Shown one piece after another: positions 1 through 8,385 of a DNA stretch of 39,293 nucleotides. Below the pieces are notes generated by a model. That model worked only from the letters and a program-made list of their open reading frames with translations, searched no databases and had not been told where the DNA came from. Source of the stretch: Desulfobacteraceae bacterium (GTDB taxonomy: Bacteria; Desulfobacterota; Desulfobacteria; Desulfobacterales; Desulfosalsimonadaceae); assembly GCA_011389515.1 (NCBI GenBank), contig JAABUA010000029.1, positions 1 through 39,293 on the forward strand. Direction: 5' to 3'. Both the position numbers and the translations under genes were made by a program. The stretch's first letter is position 1; each line of letters begins with the position of its first letter.

Positions 1-378
1 AGCCCGGGCGCCCGCATCTTTCAGCTGGTAGTTAAGCTCTGCAGGTGTATACAGCGGATTGCATGTCACGCATACGCCGCCGGCTTTTATAATGCCGAAA
101 AATATGGCCGGATAGTGGGGAATGTTCGGCAGAAAAATAGCGACCCTGTCCCCTTTTTTGATTCCCCTGGAGGCCAGAAAGTTGGCGATGCGGTCGGCCG
201 TATCTTTGACTTGTGAAAAGGTCCTTGTGGCATCATTGAAAATTGTATAAACGTGATCCGGATAATCACGCGCGGCGTCGTCTATAAAAGAGAAAAGCGG
301 TTTTTCATAGTCATAGTTGCTCAGGTCTTTTGCGACCCCTTCAGGCCAATGACTTGTCGGCCATTCTGTAGCTGTCAT
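1..378 (-). CDS. Long-chain acyl-CoA synthetase (AMP-binding), N-terminal part only
   Basis: The reading frame is open from an ATG at 376-378 down to the window edge and gives 126 residues, so the gene is cut by the window rather than broken. The visible part matches the N-terminal domain of ANL-superfamily acyl-CoA ligases: an opening 'WPxG' segment, then FSQVKDTADRIANFL (TF/YxxL core helix), KGDRVAIFLPNIPHYPAIFFGIIKAGGVCVTCNPLYTPAEL split over residues about 75-117, which is the classic 'P-N-x-P…G-x-x-x-A-G…N-P-x-Y' block. The family activates fatty acids to acyl-AMP and then acyl-CoA. A GGAG ribosome site lies 8 nt before the start. The ATP P-loop and the C-terminal lid are outside the window, so substrate class cannot be judged. 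Confidence 0.9.
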   Translation of the reverse strand, partial: MTATEWPTSHWPEGVAKDLSNYDYEKPLFSFIDDAARDYPDHVYTIFNDATRTFSQVKDTADRIANFLASRGIKKGDRVAIFLPNIPHYPAIFFGIIKAGGVCVTCNPLYTPAELNYQLKDAGARA

Positions 379-637
379 GATTCGGGCTCCTTTGTTTAAA
401 ATTGGATTGTTACAGTGAAAAAGGGTTGACGGGAAAGATAATATTTTGTTTTCGTACCATATATCCGTTTAGATGTCAAACGAAGTCAGACGAAAAAAAC
501 ACTGTTTCATGCCGAAATATACATGTAAGGGCAAAAATCACCTGAAATGCGGGAATAAATAGCAATAGTTCAACTATATGTAAAGCTTTATGATGAAAAA
601 AACGGTTTGGTATGGTTTTATGGACCGGCGGCAGTGA

Positions 638-677
638 TAGAACCCATCTTAAAATTCGAATTTTGAGATGGGTTCTA
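638..677. repeat. 40-bp near-perfect palindrome, copy 1 of the TAGAACCCATCTCAAAATT repeat
   Basis: Two 20-bp arms face each other with no spacer: 638-657 and 658-677 are reverse complements apart from one position (T versus C). The arm sequence recurs at 3587, 22213 and, shortened, at 10775 and 22397. The right arm supplies the TAG stop codon of the arsR gene (675-677, minus strand). As RNA it would form a long hairpin directly after arsR, but no T-run follows it, so a terminator role is only possible. Confidence 0.8.
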
Positions 678-1019
678 CTTTCGCATGATGAATTCACGGT
701 GTATATCCGGCAGCCTTTCGACAAGCTTCCTGATCTCCGGATCATCTTCCAGCCAATGCTTCAGATTGCCGAGCATACTGGCGGCATAGGGGCTGTCAGA
801 TCCGTCGGCTATGGTGTAATTAACCCATAATCCGTCTTTCCTGAACGTCACCAGCCCGGCTTCTTCTAATATCTTCAAGTGTTTGCTCGTTGTGGACTGT
901 GCCACCTGCAAGGATTCCTTCAGTTCGCAAACGCAGAGCATTCTGTTTTGAAGCAGTTTTATGATTTTTACCCGCGTGGGATCGGACAGGGCTTTCATTA
1001 CCTTTGTGAATTTTTTCAT
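675..1019 (-). CDS. ArsR/SmtB-family metal(loid)-responsive transcriptional repressor
   Basis: The 114-residue product is a winged-helix ArsR/SmtB repressor. It reads MKALSDPTRVKIIKLL near the start, then LCVCEL with Cys29 and Cys31 (the CVC pair that binds As(III)/Sb(III) in ArsR; the third Cys of the E. coli protein is absent), then the recognition helix QSTTSKHLKILEEAGLV and the wing FRKDGLWVNYTI. I chose the ATG at 1017-1019 because AGGA lies 8 nt upstream and the homology begins there; an in-frame TTG at 1062-1064 would add 15 unconserved residues and overlap the DUF190 gene. It is the last gene of the crcB operon, 28 nt after DUF190, so it may autoregulate that operon. The inducer is inferred from the Cys pair only. 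The stop codon lies inside a palindromic repeat. Confidence 0.9.
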   Translation of the reverse strand: MKKFTKVMKALSDPTRVKIIKLLQNRMLCVCELKESLQVAQSTTSKHLKILEEAGLVTFRKDGLWVNYTIADGSDSPYAASMLGNLKHWLEDDPEIRKLVERLPDIHREFIMRK

Positions 1020-1047
1020 TTGCTTTTTCCTGATAACCCTCGTCGGG

Positions 1048-1398
1048 TCAACTGTTGTCTGCAAGCGGCGAGTGCCGGTAAAAAATGACTTCCGCTTTTT
1101 CTATGGTAACCATCCCCTCGGTGATCAGTTTGTCAAGTTCCGGGAGAAAGTTGTCGATTCTGTACTTGACGTCGACGATTTCGATGACAACCGGCAGATC
1201 CTGGGAAAGCCGGAGGATGCGGCTGGTACGGATCCGGCTGTTGGCGCCGAAGCCCAGTATCCCCCGCAGCACCGTTGCCCCGGCAAGTTCGTGTCTGCGG
1301 GCTCTGTCCACAATTTCTTCATAGAGCAGGCGACTGTCATGCCGATCGTTTTCACCGATGAAGATCCTGAGAAGCACGCATTCCGATGGCAGGTGCAT
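1048..1398 (-). CDS. DUF190 family protein (CrcB-associated, PII-like fold)
   Basis: The 116-residue protein has the DUF190 (PF02641) pattern: an N-terminal strand LRIFIGENDRHD, then LLYEEIVDRARRHELAGATVLRGILGFG, a TSRILRLSQDLPVVIEIVD segment and the tail LDKLITEGMVTIEKAEVI. Members are small ferredoxin-like/PII-like proteins with no proven reaction, and they are often encoded beside crcB, as here (18 nt downstream of it). An accessory or ligand-sensing role for the fluoride channel is an inference from that pairing. The ORF matches the family's usual length of about 110 residues. Confidence 0.9.
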   Translation of the reverse strand: MHLPSECVLLRIFIGENDRHDSRLLYEEIVDRARRHELAGATVLRGILGFGANSRIRTSRILRLSQDLPVVIEIVDVKYRIDNFLPELDKLITEGMVTIEKAEVIFYRHSPLADNS

Positions 1399-1416
1399 TG
1401 TTTCTACTCCTTCCTT

Positions 1417-1794
1417 CTATGGTAAACGGCCAAGCGCCAAACCCGTAAAAAGCGCGAGAAAGCCAAGTCCGTTCTGCAGGAAAAAATTGCCGGCTGCGGC
1501 AAAATACTGTGCTGTGCGCACGAATTCCGCGGATTCCAGAGCGTAAGTGGAAAATGTGGTAAAGGCGCCCATGAAGCCGATCATCACAACTACGCGGGTT
1601 TCGCCGGAAACCGGCCACCGCTGTTCAAAAAAGGCCCACAGCAGGCCGGCGGCAAAACATCCGGTGGTATTGACCGCCAATGTCCCCCAGGGAAACGTCG
1701 ATCCGGCAATCCGCTGGACAATACCTGCAAGGGTGTACCGGCAAAGCGTCCCGGCGGCGCCTGCAATGCAAAGAAGGAGAATGCGTTGTGTCAT
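1417..1794 (-). CDS. crcB: Fluoride ion channel CrcB/Fluc
   Basis: This is a 125-residue inner-membrane protein with four hydrophobic segments, the normal size of a Fluc subunit; Fluc channels are dual-topology dimers that export F-. Signature blocks are visible: GAAGTLCRY near residues 12-20, FPWGTLAVNTTGCFAAG at about 34-50 and GFMGAFTTFSTYALE at about 73-87 (the Phe-box and TFST motif that line the pore). The start has an AAGGAA ribosome site 4-5 nt upstream. It is the first gene of a three-gene minus-strand operon with DUF190 and arsR. No fluoride riboswitch is recognisable in the 145 bp upstream, so regulation by the ArsR-type protein is the more likely arrangement. Confidence 0.95.
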   Translation of the reverse strand: MTQRILLLCIAGAAGTLCRYTLAGIVQRIAGSTFPWGTLAVNTTGCFAAGLLWAFFEQRWPVSGETRVVVMIGFMGAFTTFSTYALESAEFVRTAQYFAAAGNFFLQNGLGFLALFTGLALGRLP

Positions 1795-1939
1795 TATATT
1801 CCTTTTGTGTTTTCGGGGCTGGATTTCCCTTGTATCTTCTGGTAATAGTACCGGATCGATTCCGTTTTATGCCCTGTTTACGAAAAATATTCATTTTTCA
1901 GGGGCGAAAGTCAAGATGAAAAGCGCTTGGAGGGTTTGG

Positions 1940-3586
1940 ATGGGACCTTGTTCATGCATTCTTCCTGCAGGAATATTTACATATAAAATACACGAAGCGG
2001 CCTATCAAGTCGTCAATTTGAGGGGAAGCGACTATATCCGGCAGATTGGAGACTTTCCGGATGGGGAAGTGTTTGAGAACCGGGCGAATTTTCCATCCGG
2101 GGACGTTGATGTCAGCGATGCGGGAGTGGTTTTTGAGGTTCCCAATTTTTTCCCTTTTCGCGGCGTAACCTATATTAAAAAGGTGTGGGCGGATGAAAAA
2201 GCCGCTGATCCGGGGCGGATTCGCCTTCCGGATCCGCCCCGCATATCTCTGAAAAACAGTCTTGACGCATTGGTCCATGAAACCGGCGCCCCGGAAGACT
2301 TTGGGGGCCGGCTGCTGGACGGCCTCCCGGAGCCCCTTGCCCTTGCGCTGGCGATGACCTCGGCGGACGTGCGCGACCTTGTCCGCCTGGCGGAAAACGC
2401 TTGTGAATTCGTACATGATCCGGATACGGGAGCGCCCCTGGGGATGCGTTTTTTCAAAGATGAAAACGGACGCATCCGTCCCCGTATTAAAAAACATGAC
2501 CTGTTTGAAGTTCTGGCCAACAATCCGCATCTGCCGGAAGCGTACAGGCGCGTCATGGTTCTGCGTCCCGGGGTGCAGGGGGAAAGTCAGATCGTGGGAG
2601 AGTGGAAAAGCAGGGACGGAAAATCGCATGTTTTTGAATATCTCCGGTCCAACAGCTATATTCCATGGGGGCATTATGCGGCCAACATGGCGGACGACGC
2701 CATCCGGTATCGCATTGAAGACCTCACCGAAGAGGATATGACCGGAATGCGGCATCTCTATTACCAGCGCACATTTGTCCGCCTTGCGGCTGATCTGGGT
2801 ATTTTCCGCTTTTCCCGGAGAAAAACAATTCCCCCGGCCGATCTTGAGCGCCTCCGGATGGATATATGCAGCGCACTGTCTGATGAAAAATTGTGTGCTG
2901 CACTGACGTTCAACAGAACCCTGTGGGGGTGGAATTTCGGTTTCGACTTTTCCCCGACCCGTTACCGGCTGCATGCTTCCCACCAGCAGGTTCACCAGCA
3001 ATACGCCATGATCCCCTCAGATGTTGCGCCCGATCAGATACCCGGCCTGACCGTTTATCCCTACGCATGCGGAGACCATGTGGAATCCTTTGTTGCCGAG
3101 TATCGGTCGCAAACAGGGGCCTGCTTTTTTGATGCCCTTGTTCGGGCCGTTCGGTCAAACGAGCGCATGGACGGCGATCCCCGTAAGCCGGCGGACCTTG
3201 TTGTTTATTCAGACGAAAATGTCATGCTGTTTGTCCCCAAGGCCCAGACCTCCCAGTGGGAGCTCAATCTTGTGCCGCTTTTGCCCGTCGGCAATATTGT
3301 TGAAGCGGATCAGAACGTTCGCACGTCCCTGGATTTTGCCATCCTGCTGGCGGTAAGAGCATTGTCCGCCCTTGGGGCCCGAATGATCACCAGTGTTGAA
3401 TATTCCAAACGCCTCGATTCTCCAGATACCGGACAGAGACTGATGTATTGTTTTCTTCCCCGCCTTCCGGAATCTCCCGGATCTTTTTCCGAAGTCCAGC
3501 ATCGCTGGATTAACGGGCATTATCCGGAGGATTTTGCCTTTGCCTGCAGAAAGCAGGTGGAAGGCTATGGGGTGCCATCCGCGTAG
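1940..3586 (+). CDS. Unknown protein with weak GalT/HIT-superfamily features
   Basis: The 548-residue protein is not assigned with certainty. Residues 345-354 read HASHQQVHQQ, which resembles the ASxxHxHxQ nucleotide-binding signature of GalT and Ap4A phosphorylases. A later stretch, YSDENVMLFVPKAQ followed by SQWELNLVP (about residues 432-454), resembles the second half of a GalT-type fold. An FNRTLWGWNFGFDF segment precedes the His cluster. I start it at ATG 1940 because GGAGGG lies 5 nt upstream; ATG 1916 is possible, and the open frame further upstream runs through crcB on the other strand and is not conserved coding sequence. It stands alone, divergent from crcB, and its TAG stop abuts a repeat copy. 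A nucleotidyl-transfer or phosphorylase activity is only a hypothesis. Confidence 0.75.
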   Translation: MGPCSCILPAGIFTYKIHEAAYQVVNLRGSDYIRQIGDFPDGEVFENRANFPSGDVDVSDAGVVFEVPNFFPFRGVTYIKKVWADEKAADPGRIRLPDPPRISLKNSLDALVHETGAPEDFGGRLLDGLPEPLALALAMTSADVRDLVRLAENACEFVHDPDTGAPLGMRFFKDENGRIRPRIKKHDLFEVLANNPHLPEAYRRVMVLRPGVQGESQIVGEWKSRDGKSHVFEYLRSNSYIPWGHYAANMADDAIRYRIEDLTEEDMTGMRHLYYQRTFVRLAADLGIFRFSRRKTIPPADLERLRMDICSALSDEKLCAALTFNRTLWGWNFGFDFSPTRYRLHASHQQVHQQYAMIPSDVAPDQIPGLTVYPYACGDHVESFVAEYRSQTGACFFDALVRAVRSNERMDGDPRKPADLVVYSDENVMLFVPKAQTSQWELNLVPLLPVGNIVEADQNVRTSLDFAILLAVRALSALGARMITSVEYSKRLDSPDTGQRLMYCFLPRLPESPGSFSEVQHRWINGHYPEDFAFACRKQVEGYGVPSA

Positions 3587-3614
3587 TAGAACCCATCTCA
3601 AAATTGTCTTTCGG
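3584..3614 (-). repeat. TAGAACCCATCTCAAAATTG repeat, copy 2
   Basis: This 31-bp stretch begins with the TAG stop of the preceding gene and matches the reverse complement of 22213-22243 at 30 of 31 positions; the match ends in TCTTTCGG in both. About 30 bp further on, 3643-3663 resembles (17 of 21) the right end of the palindromic element at 26070-26226, so two repeat families may be nested or decayed here. Confidence 0.75.
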
Positions 3615-3708
3615 CCCAATATCTTTTTACAAGGCCGCCCGATAAAGACTTTTTACGAGTCTATCAATTTTTAACCGAATAAAAAAAATTCTTTAACAAT
3701 TTTGTCTT

Positions 3709-3734
3709 ATGATTTAACATTTTTGTAAAATCAT
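3709..3734. promoter_or_regulatory. Candidate enhancer-binding site upstream of the sigma-54 promoter
   Basis: An inverted repeat ATGATTT-N12-AAATCAT lies about 75-100 bp upstream of the sigma-54 promoter, where bacterial enhancer-binding proteins usually bind. It does not match the enterobacterial NtrC consensus GCAC-N6-GTGC, so the regulator is unknown. Confidence 0.3.
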
Positions 3735-3805
3735 GTCCGTCATGTCGTTATTTAGCAATTTTATAATTTATTGATTTTATTATATTTATATATTTTTTTA
3801 GTTTA

Positions 3806-3821
3806 TGGCATGCTCATTGCA
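3806..3821 (+). promoter_or_regulatory. Sigma-54 (RpoN) promoter of the glnD-amtB-glnK-glnA cluster
   Basis: TGGCATG-N4-TTGCA fits the -24/-12 consensus TGGCACG-N4-TTGCA with one change and exact spacing of the GG and GC elements. It ends 37 nt before the glnD start, which leaves a leader of about 25 nt. RpoN control of ammonium-assimilation genes is well established in proteobacteria, which supports the call. Confidence 0.8.
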
Positions 3822-3858
3822 GATATTCAACACAGAATAACCAAAAAGGAAAAAAACA

Positions 3859-6486
3859 ATGGTATCCGGTCCCACAAGCAGCATGAAAAAAAATAGGAAG
3901 GAATCCCCAGTAGAAACACTGCGCCGGGAAAGGGAGATGCTTTTTTCAACATTTACAAAATGGGAGCCGTCGGCGTTTTTAAATGCCCATGCAGCACTGT
4001 TGGATACCTACTTCCGGGAAAGCTTTTCTGCCAGCCGGGTGGGGCCCGCCATGGCCATTGATAAAAATCCCTATGCCATTGTAGGGCTTGGTGGATACGG
4101 GCGGGCGGAACAGTGCATCCATTCCGACGTGGACCTTTTGATCCTGTTTGAAAAACAGGTTCCGGGCGAAGCGGAAGAGCTGGTGAGGGAGTATGTTTAC
4201 CCGCTTTGGGACATCGGGCTGGATATCGGTTATGCAATCCGGTCTCTTAAGGATTGCATCCAGATTGCCAAAACGGATTATGAGACGCTGACCTCAATGC
4301 TTGATGCCCGTTTTGTCTGCGGTATTTCCACCGTTTACGCGAAACTTGCATTTCAGTTAAATGAGCGCATTACCGGCCGTTTTACCATCAAGGTCATCCG
4401 GTGGCTGGTGGATAGAAACCGGAAACGGCATGAAAATTATGGAGATTCGGCCTTTCTTCTGGAGCCGAACCTGAAGGAAGGAGCAGGAGGGCTCAGGGAT
4501 TATCATACCCTTTTATGGATTGGAAAAATCCGCTTCGGGTTAAAGACGTTCAGGGATTTCGAATATCAGGGAATCCTTTCTCACGATGAATATGTCCATA
4601 TGTGCGAAGCGCTTTCCTATATATGGGGGATTCGGAACAGGCTCCACCATCTTGCCGGTCGAAAGTGCGACCAGCTGTATTTTGAACACCAGACAAAGCT
4701 TGCAGAAGATATGAATTTGGCACCCGAAGAAGCGCAGATGCCAGTGGAACGGCTTATGGGGGATCTCCATTCAAAGATGGGGTATGTGAAAAAGCAGCTT
4801 CTGCTGCTGCTCTACGACCTGGGCTATGAAAAGCCTTCGCGACGGTCCATATTTTTCCGGAAGCGGCCGGATGTCCCGGGGATTCAATTGACCCGGGGAG
4901 GGCTGAATTTCATATCCGCCAACAAGATACTGGACAATCCGGTTTTGCTCATACGGATTTTCGAAGTGAGCGCCAGGATGCGACTGCCCTTTGTGCGCGA
5001 GGCGACCCGGCTGGTGCGCGAATTTCTTTACCTTGTGGATGACGGCTTCCGAAAGGAGCCGGAAGTGAAAAAATCCTTTGAAAAAATCCTGGTAACCGCC
5101 TCCTCGCCCGTCAACGTGCTGGAACAGATGCTGGAAACCGGATTTCTCGCCGCCCTGATTCCCGAATTCAAGGGGATTGTGGACCGCATCCAGTTTGACG
5201 CCTATCATCTTTTTCCAGTGGACCGCCACTCCATTCGTGTGGTTCAGAAGCTGAAAAAGTTTGGGGAGGCGGATGCCAAGGACGCAGCAGAGGGTTTAGG
5301 GGGACAGATTTACGGCGCACTTAAGAAAAAACATCTGCTTTTGCTGGCCGCGCTTCTCCATGATGTGGGAAAAGGGGTGCCGGAGCAGCGCCATTCGGAC
5401 GCAGGGGCGAGAATGGCGAAACCCGTGCTCCAGCGTTTTGGATACCTGCCCCGTGAGGTGGAACTGGTTTGCTTTCTGATTCAAAACCACCTGCTGCTGG
5501 TCAAAACGGCCACCCGGCGGGACATCTACGACGAGGAAACCGCCATCCGGATGGCCAGGGAGGTGAAAGATATCAAACGGTTGAAGATGCTCTACCTGAT
5601 CACCGTAGCCGATTCCATGGCGACAGGCCCAAAGGCATGGAACGACTGGACCGCCACCCTGGTCCGCGACTTGTTCCTGAAGGTTTTGCGAATCATGGAA
5701 ACAGGCGAGCTTGCATCGATTTCCGCGGTAAAGCAGGCGGAGAAGAAAAAGGCCTTTGTCCGGGAGACGCTCACCCTTCCGGGCATGAATATGGAAACCG
5801 TTTTGAAGAGGCTGTCTCCGAGATACCTGCTGTATACGGATGCTGTGGACATTGTATCTCATTTAGAACTGTTCAGTCGGCTGAAAGATGCGTCTTTTGT
5901 GTGGAATGTCCGGATGGGCGAATCTTTCGATACCCGCCAGGTGGTGGTATGCGCAAAAGACCAGCCCGGTCTTTTTTCCGCCATATCCGGTGTTTTCACC
6001 TTAAACGGCATTGATATTCTGAACGTCCAGGTGTTTACCTGGCAAAACCAGATTGCCCTCGACGTCTTCACGGTGACCCCGCCGCCCGATCTTATCTTCG
6101 AGGAAGAACGGTGGCATCGTGCCGAAGAGAATCTGGCAGCCGTGCTCGAGGGAAAGCTGGATTTGTCAGAAGTGGTTACAACGGAAAAACCGGTGAGAAA
6201 AGACAGAGTGGCTGTCCGTCCCAACAGGGTGGTCGTGGATAATGAAAGTTCGAGTTTTTTTACCATCGTTGAGGTCTTTTCCTATGACTTCCCCGGGCTT
6301 TTGTATCGGGTAACGGACGTACTTGCCCGGTGCGGCCTGGATATATGGGTAGCCAAAATTGCAACCAAGGTCGACCAGGTCGTTGACGTATTTTATGTAA
6401 GGGATTCCCAGGGGCGCAAAATCGGCAGGGAGCAGGCCGTCGAAATCGAGTCAAAGCTGCTTGCCGTGCTGCCTGATCCCGAGTGA
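3859..6486 (+). CDS. glnD: Bifunctional PII uridylyltransferase / uridylyl-removing enzyme
   Basis: The 875-residue enzyme adds UMP to PII at low glutamine and removes it at high glutamine. The nucleotidyltransferase site is visible as GLGGYGR (76-82) plus SDVDLL (89-94). The HD hydrolase domain has LLHDVGKG with His501-Asp502 and an upstream VDRHSIRVV. Two C-terminal ACT domains that sense glutamine start near residues 693 (CAKDQPGLFSAISGVF) and 800 (SYDFPGLLYRVTDVLARCGL). The length is normal for GlnD. AAGGA lies 8 nt before the ATG. It is the first gene after a sigma-54 promoter and 51 nt ahead of amtB; its PII substrate GlnK is two genes downstream, so sensor, target and effectors are made together. 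Confidence 0.96.
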   Translation: MVSGPTSSMKKNRKESPVETLRREREMLFSTFTKWEPSAFLNAHAALLDTYFRESFSASRVGPAMAIDKNPYAIVGLGGYGRAEQCIHSDVDLLILFEKQVPGEAEELVREYVYPLWDIGLDIGYAIRSLKDCIQIAKTDYETLTSMLDARFVCGISTVYAKLAFQLNERITGRFTIKVIRWLVDRNRKRHENYGDSAFLLEPNLKEGAGGLRDYHTLLWIGKIRFGLKTFRDFEYQGILSHDEYVHMCEALSYIWGIRNRLHHLAGRKCDQLYFEHQTKLAEDMNLAPEEAQMPVERLMGDLHSKMGYVKKQLLLLLYDLGYEKPSRRSIFFRKRPDVPGIQLTRGGLNFISANKILDNPVLLIRIFEVSARMRLPFVREATRLVREFLYLVDDGFRKEPEVKKSFEKILVTASSPVNVLEQMLETGFLAALIPEFKGIVDRIQFDAYHLFPVDRHSIRVVQKLKKFGEADAKDAAEGLGGQIYGALKKKHLLLLAALLHDVGKGVPEQRHSDAGARMAKPVLQRFGYLPREVELVCFLIQNHLLLVKTATRRDIYDEETAIRMAREVKDIKRLKMLYLITVADSMATGPKAWNDWTATLVRDLFLKVLRIMETGELASISAVKQAEKKKAFVRETLTLPGMNMETVLKRLSPRYLLYTDAVDIVSHLELFSRLKDASFVWNVRMGESFDTRQVVVCAKDQPGLFSAISGVFTLNGIDILNVQVFTWQNQIALDVFTVTPPPDLIFEEERWHRAEENLAAVLEGKLDLSEVVTTEKPVRKDRVAVRPNRVVVDNESSSFFTIVEVFSYDFPGLLYRVTDVLARCGLDIWVAKIATKVDQVVDVFYVRDSQGRKIGREQAVEIESKLLAVLPDPE

Positions 6487-6505
6487 GCGAATGTTCGGCC
6501 ATTTT

Positions 6506-6524
6506 AATAATGATTATCATTCAT
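6506..6524. promoter_or_regulatory. Fur-box-like palindrome between glnD and amtB
   Basis: The 15-bp core ATAATGATTATCATT is identical to the centre of the 19-bp Fur box consensus, and 15 of the 19 positions agree. It ends just before the amtB ribosome site (AAGGGGGA). Iron control within a nitrogen operon would be unusual; the match could also be a chance AT-rich palindrome. Confidence 0.35.
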
Positions 6525-6537
6525 GAAGGGGGAAAAA

Positions 6538-7842
6538 ATGGGGGGAAAATTTTTCAGGCTGCTTTTTGCAGCGATTGTGGCGGTAATTGGTACGGCAGGT
6601 CGGGCGATTGCAGGGGAGGGACTGGATACCGGCGATACCGCATGGATGATCGTGGCCACCGCCCTTGTAATGATAATGACACCGGCAGGACTGGCATTGT
6701 TTTACGGCGGTATGTCCCGCTACAAGAACCTTCTCAATACGTTTGCCATGACATTTGTGGCCTATTGCCTGGGGAGCATTGTCTGGGTCATGTGGGGCTA
6801 TACCCTGGCTTTCGGACCGGACGTCGGAGGGGTGATCGGCGGATTGCAGTACCTGTTCTTGAACGGCATCGGGCCGGGAGATCTCTCGGATACCATACCG
6901 ACCTACACTTTTATCATGTTCCAGATGACATTTGCAGGGATCACCGTGGCCCTTGTGCTGGGGGCGGCGGTTGACCGAATGAAGTTTTCTTCGTGGGTCG
7001 TTTTTGCGGTGCTGTGGTTGACATTTGTTTACAGCCCCATGTGTCACTGGGTATGGGGCGGCGGCTGGATCGATGAAATGGGCGCCCTTGATTTTGCCGG
7101 CGGCAACGTAGTTCATATCAATGCCGGCGTGGCGGGCCTTGTGTTGGCCATGGTGCTGGGAAAGCGCGTAGGATATGGAAAGGAAGCGATGTTTCCTTCA
7201 AGTATCACGCTTACCGCACTGGGGGCGGCCATGCTTTGGTTCGGATGGTTCGGGTTCAACGCCGGAAGCCAGCTTGCGGCGGATGGAATCGCAGCGTCTG
7301 CGTTCATGGTCACCAATACATCGGCGGCCATGGGAGCCCTGGCCTGGATGTTCGCGGAATGGATTGTCGATAAAAAGCCGACCTTGCTGGGATTGGCCTC
7401 TGGCGTGGTTGCAGGGCTTGTGGGCATAACGCCGGCAGCCGGCTTCGTGGGACTGCCTGCCTCTCTTGCCATAGGGCTTGGCGCCGGCTTGCTGGGGTAT
7501 ATCAGCGTTGCCAAGCTGAAACATCGCCTGGGCTATGATGATTCCCTCGATGCTTTCGGTGTGCATGGCATCTGCGGGATGTGGGGGGCGCTGGCAACGG
7601 GCTTGTTCGCCAACCCGGCCATAACCGAGGGCGCTGTGGGCCTTTTTTACGGAAACCCCGGTCAGCTGTGGATTCAGTTTCTTTCGATCCTTGCCACCGT
7701 TGTGTTTGCCGCAGTCGCAACGCTTGTTGTCATCGGCATCACCAGTCTTTTGACCGGCGGGCTGAGAGTTGAAAAAGATCAGGAGATCCAGGGTCTTGAC
7801 AGCGCCATTCACGGTGAGAGAGGGTTTGAGATCGGGCCATAG
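6538..7842 (+). CDS. amtB: Ammonium transporter AmtB
   Basis: The 434-residue Amt/MEP/Rh channel conducts ammonium across the inner membrane. It opens with a signal peptide (FRLLFAAIVAVIGTAGRAIAG) followed by 11 hydrophobic segments. The periplasmic funnel and gate motif TPAGLALFYGGMSRYKNLLNT is present, as are both pore histidines: VVHINAGVAGLV and FGVHGICGMWG. The tail ends in GLDSAIHGERGFE, the conserved cytosolic segment that GlnK contacts. I prefer ATG 6538 over ATG 6523 because AAGGGGGA lies 5 nt before it. A Fur-box-like palindrome lies just upstream. It is followed by glnK 67 nt later, the classic amtB-glnK pairing. Confidence 0.95.
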   Translation: MGGKFFRLLFAAIVAVIGTAGRAIAGEGLDTGDTAWMIVATALVMIMTPAGLALFYGGMSRYKNLLNTFAMTFVAYCLGSIVWVMWGYTLAFGPDVGGVIGGLQYLFLNGIGPGDLSDTIPTYTFIMFQMTFAGITVALVLGAAVDRMKFSSWVVFAVLWLTFVYSPMCHWVWGGGWIDEMGALDFAGGNVVHINAGVAGLVLAMVLGKRVGYGKEAMFPSSITLTALGAAMLWFGWFGFNAGSQLAADGIAASAFMVTNTSAAMGALAWMFAEWIVDKKPTLLGLASGVVAGLVGITPAAGFVGLPASLAIGLGAGLLGYISVAKLKHRLGYDDSLDAFGVHGICGMWGALATGLFANPAITEGAVGLFYGNPGQLWIQFLSILATVVFAAVATLVVIGITSLLTGGLRVEKDQEIQGLDSAIHGERGFEIGP

Positions 7843-7888
7843 ATATTCCGGTTATGAAACGACGCGAACCGGTTTTGCGAAATATTAA

Positions 7889-8248
<360 letters not shown>

Positions 8249-8385
8249 AATTTTTATCAAACATGATACATGGGAGGCAACAGGCAACGACTACAGCGCC
8301 CTTGCACAGCAGACAAAACCGTTTATCATGAAAATATTTTACCTGATTTAGGAAAACACCATTACATCCAAAAAGGAGAACGCAA

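Larger units (their letters stand above)
3615..3858. other. AT-rich intergenic control region upstream of glnD
   Basis: The 244 bp between the repeat and glnD hold no gene. They are very AT-rich, especially 3671-3805, and contain a partial repeat end (3643-3663), an inverted repeat (3709-3734) and a sigma-54 promoter (3806-3821). Confidence 0.7.

Noticed and set aside
1795..1939. Fluoride riboswitch upstream of crcB
   Set aside because: The leader lacks the conserved pseudoknot blocks of the crcB motif (GG-x-GAUG… and CUGAUG…), so no riboswitch is called.
1547..1939. N-terminal extension of the GalT/HIT-like protein to ATG 1547
   Set aside because: The open frame in this part is antisense to crcB and lacks a ribosome site; the start with GGAGGG at 1940 is far better.
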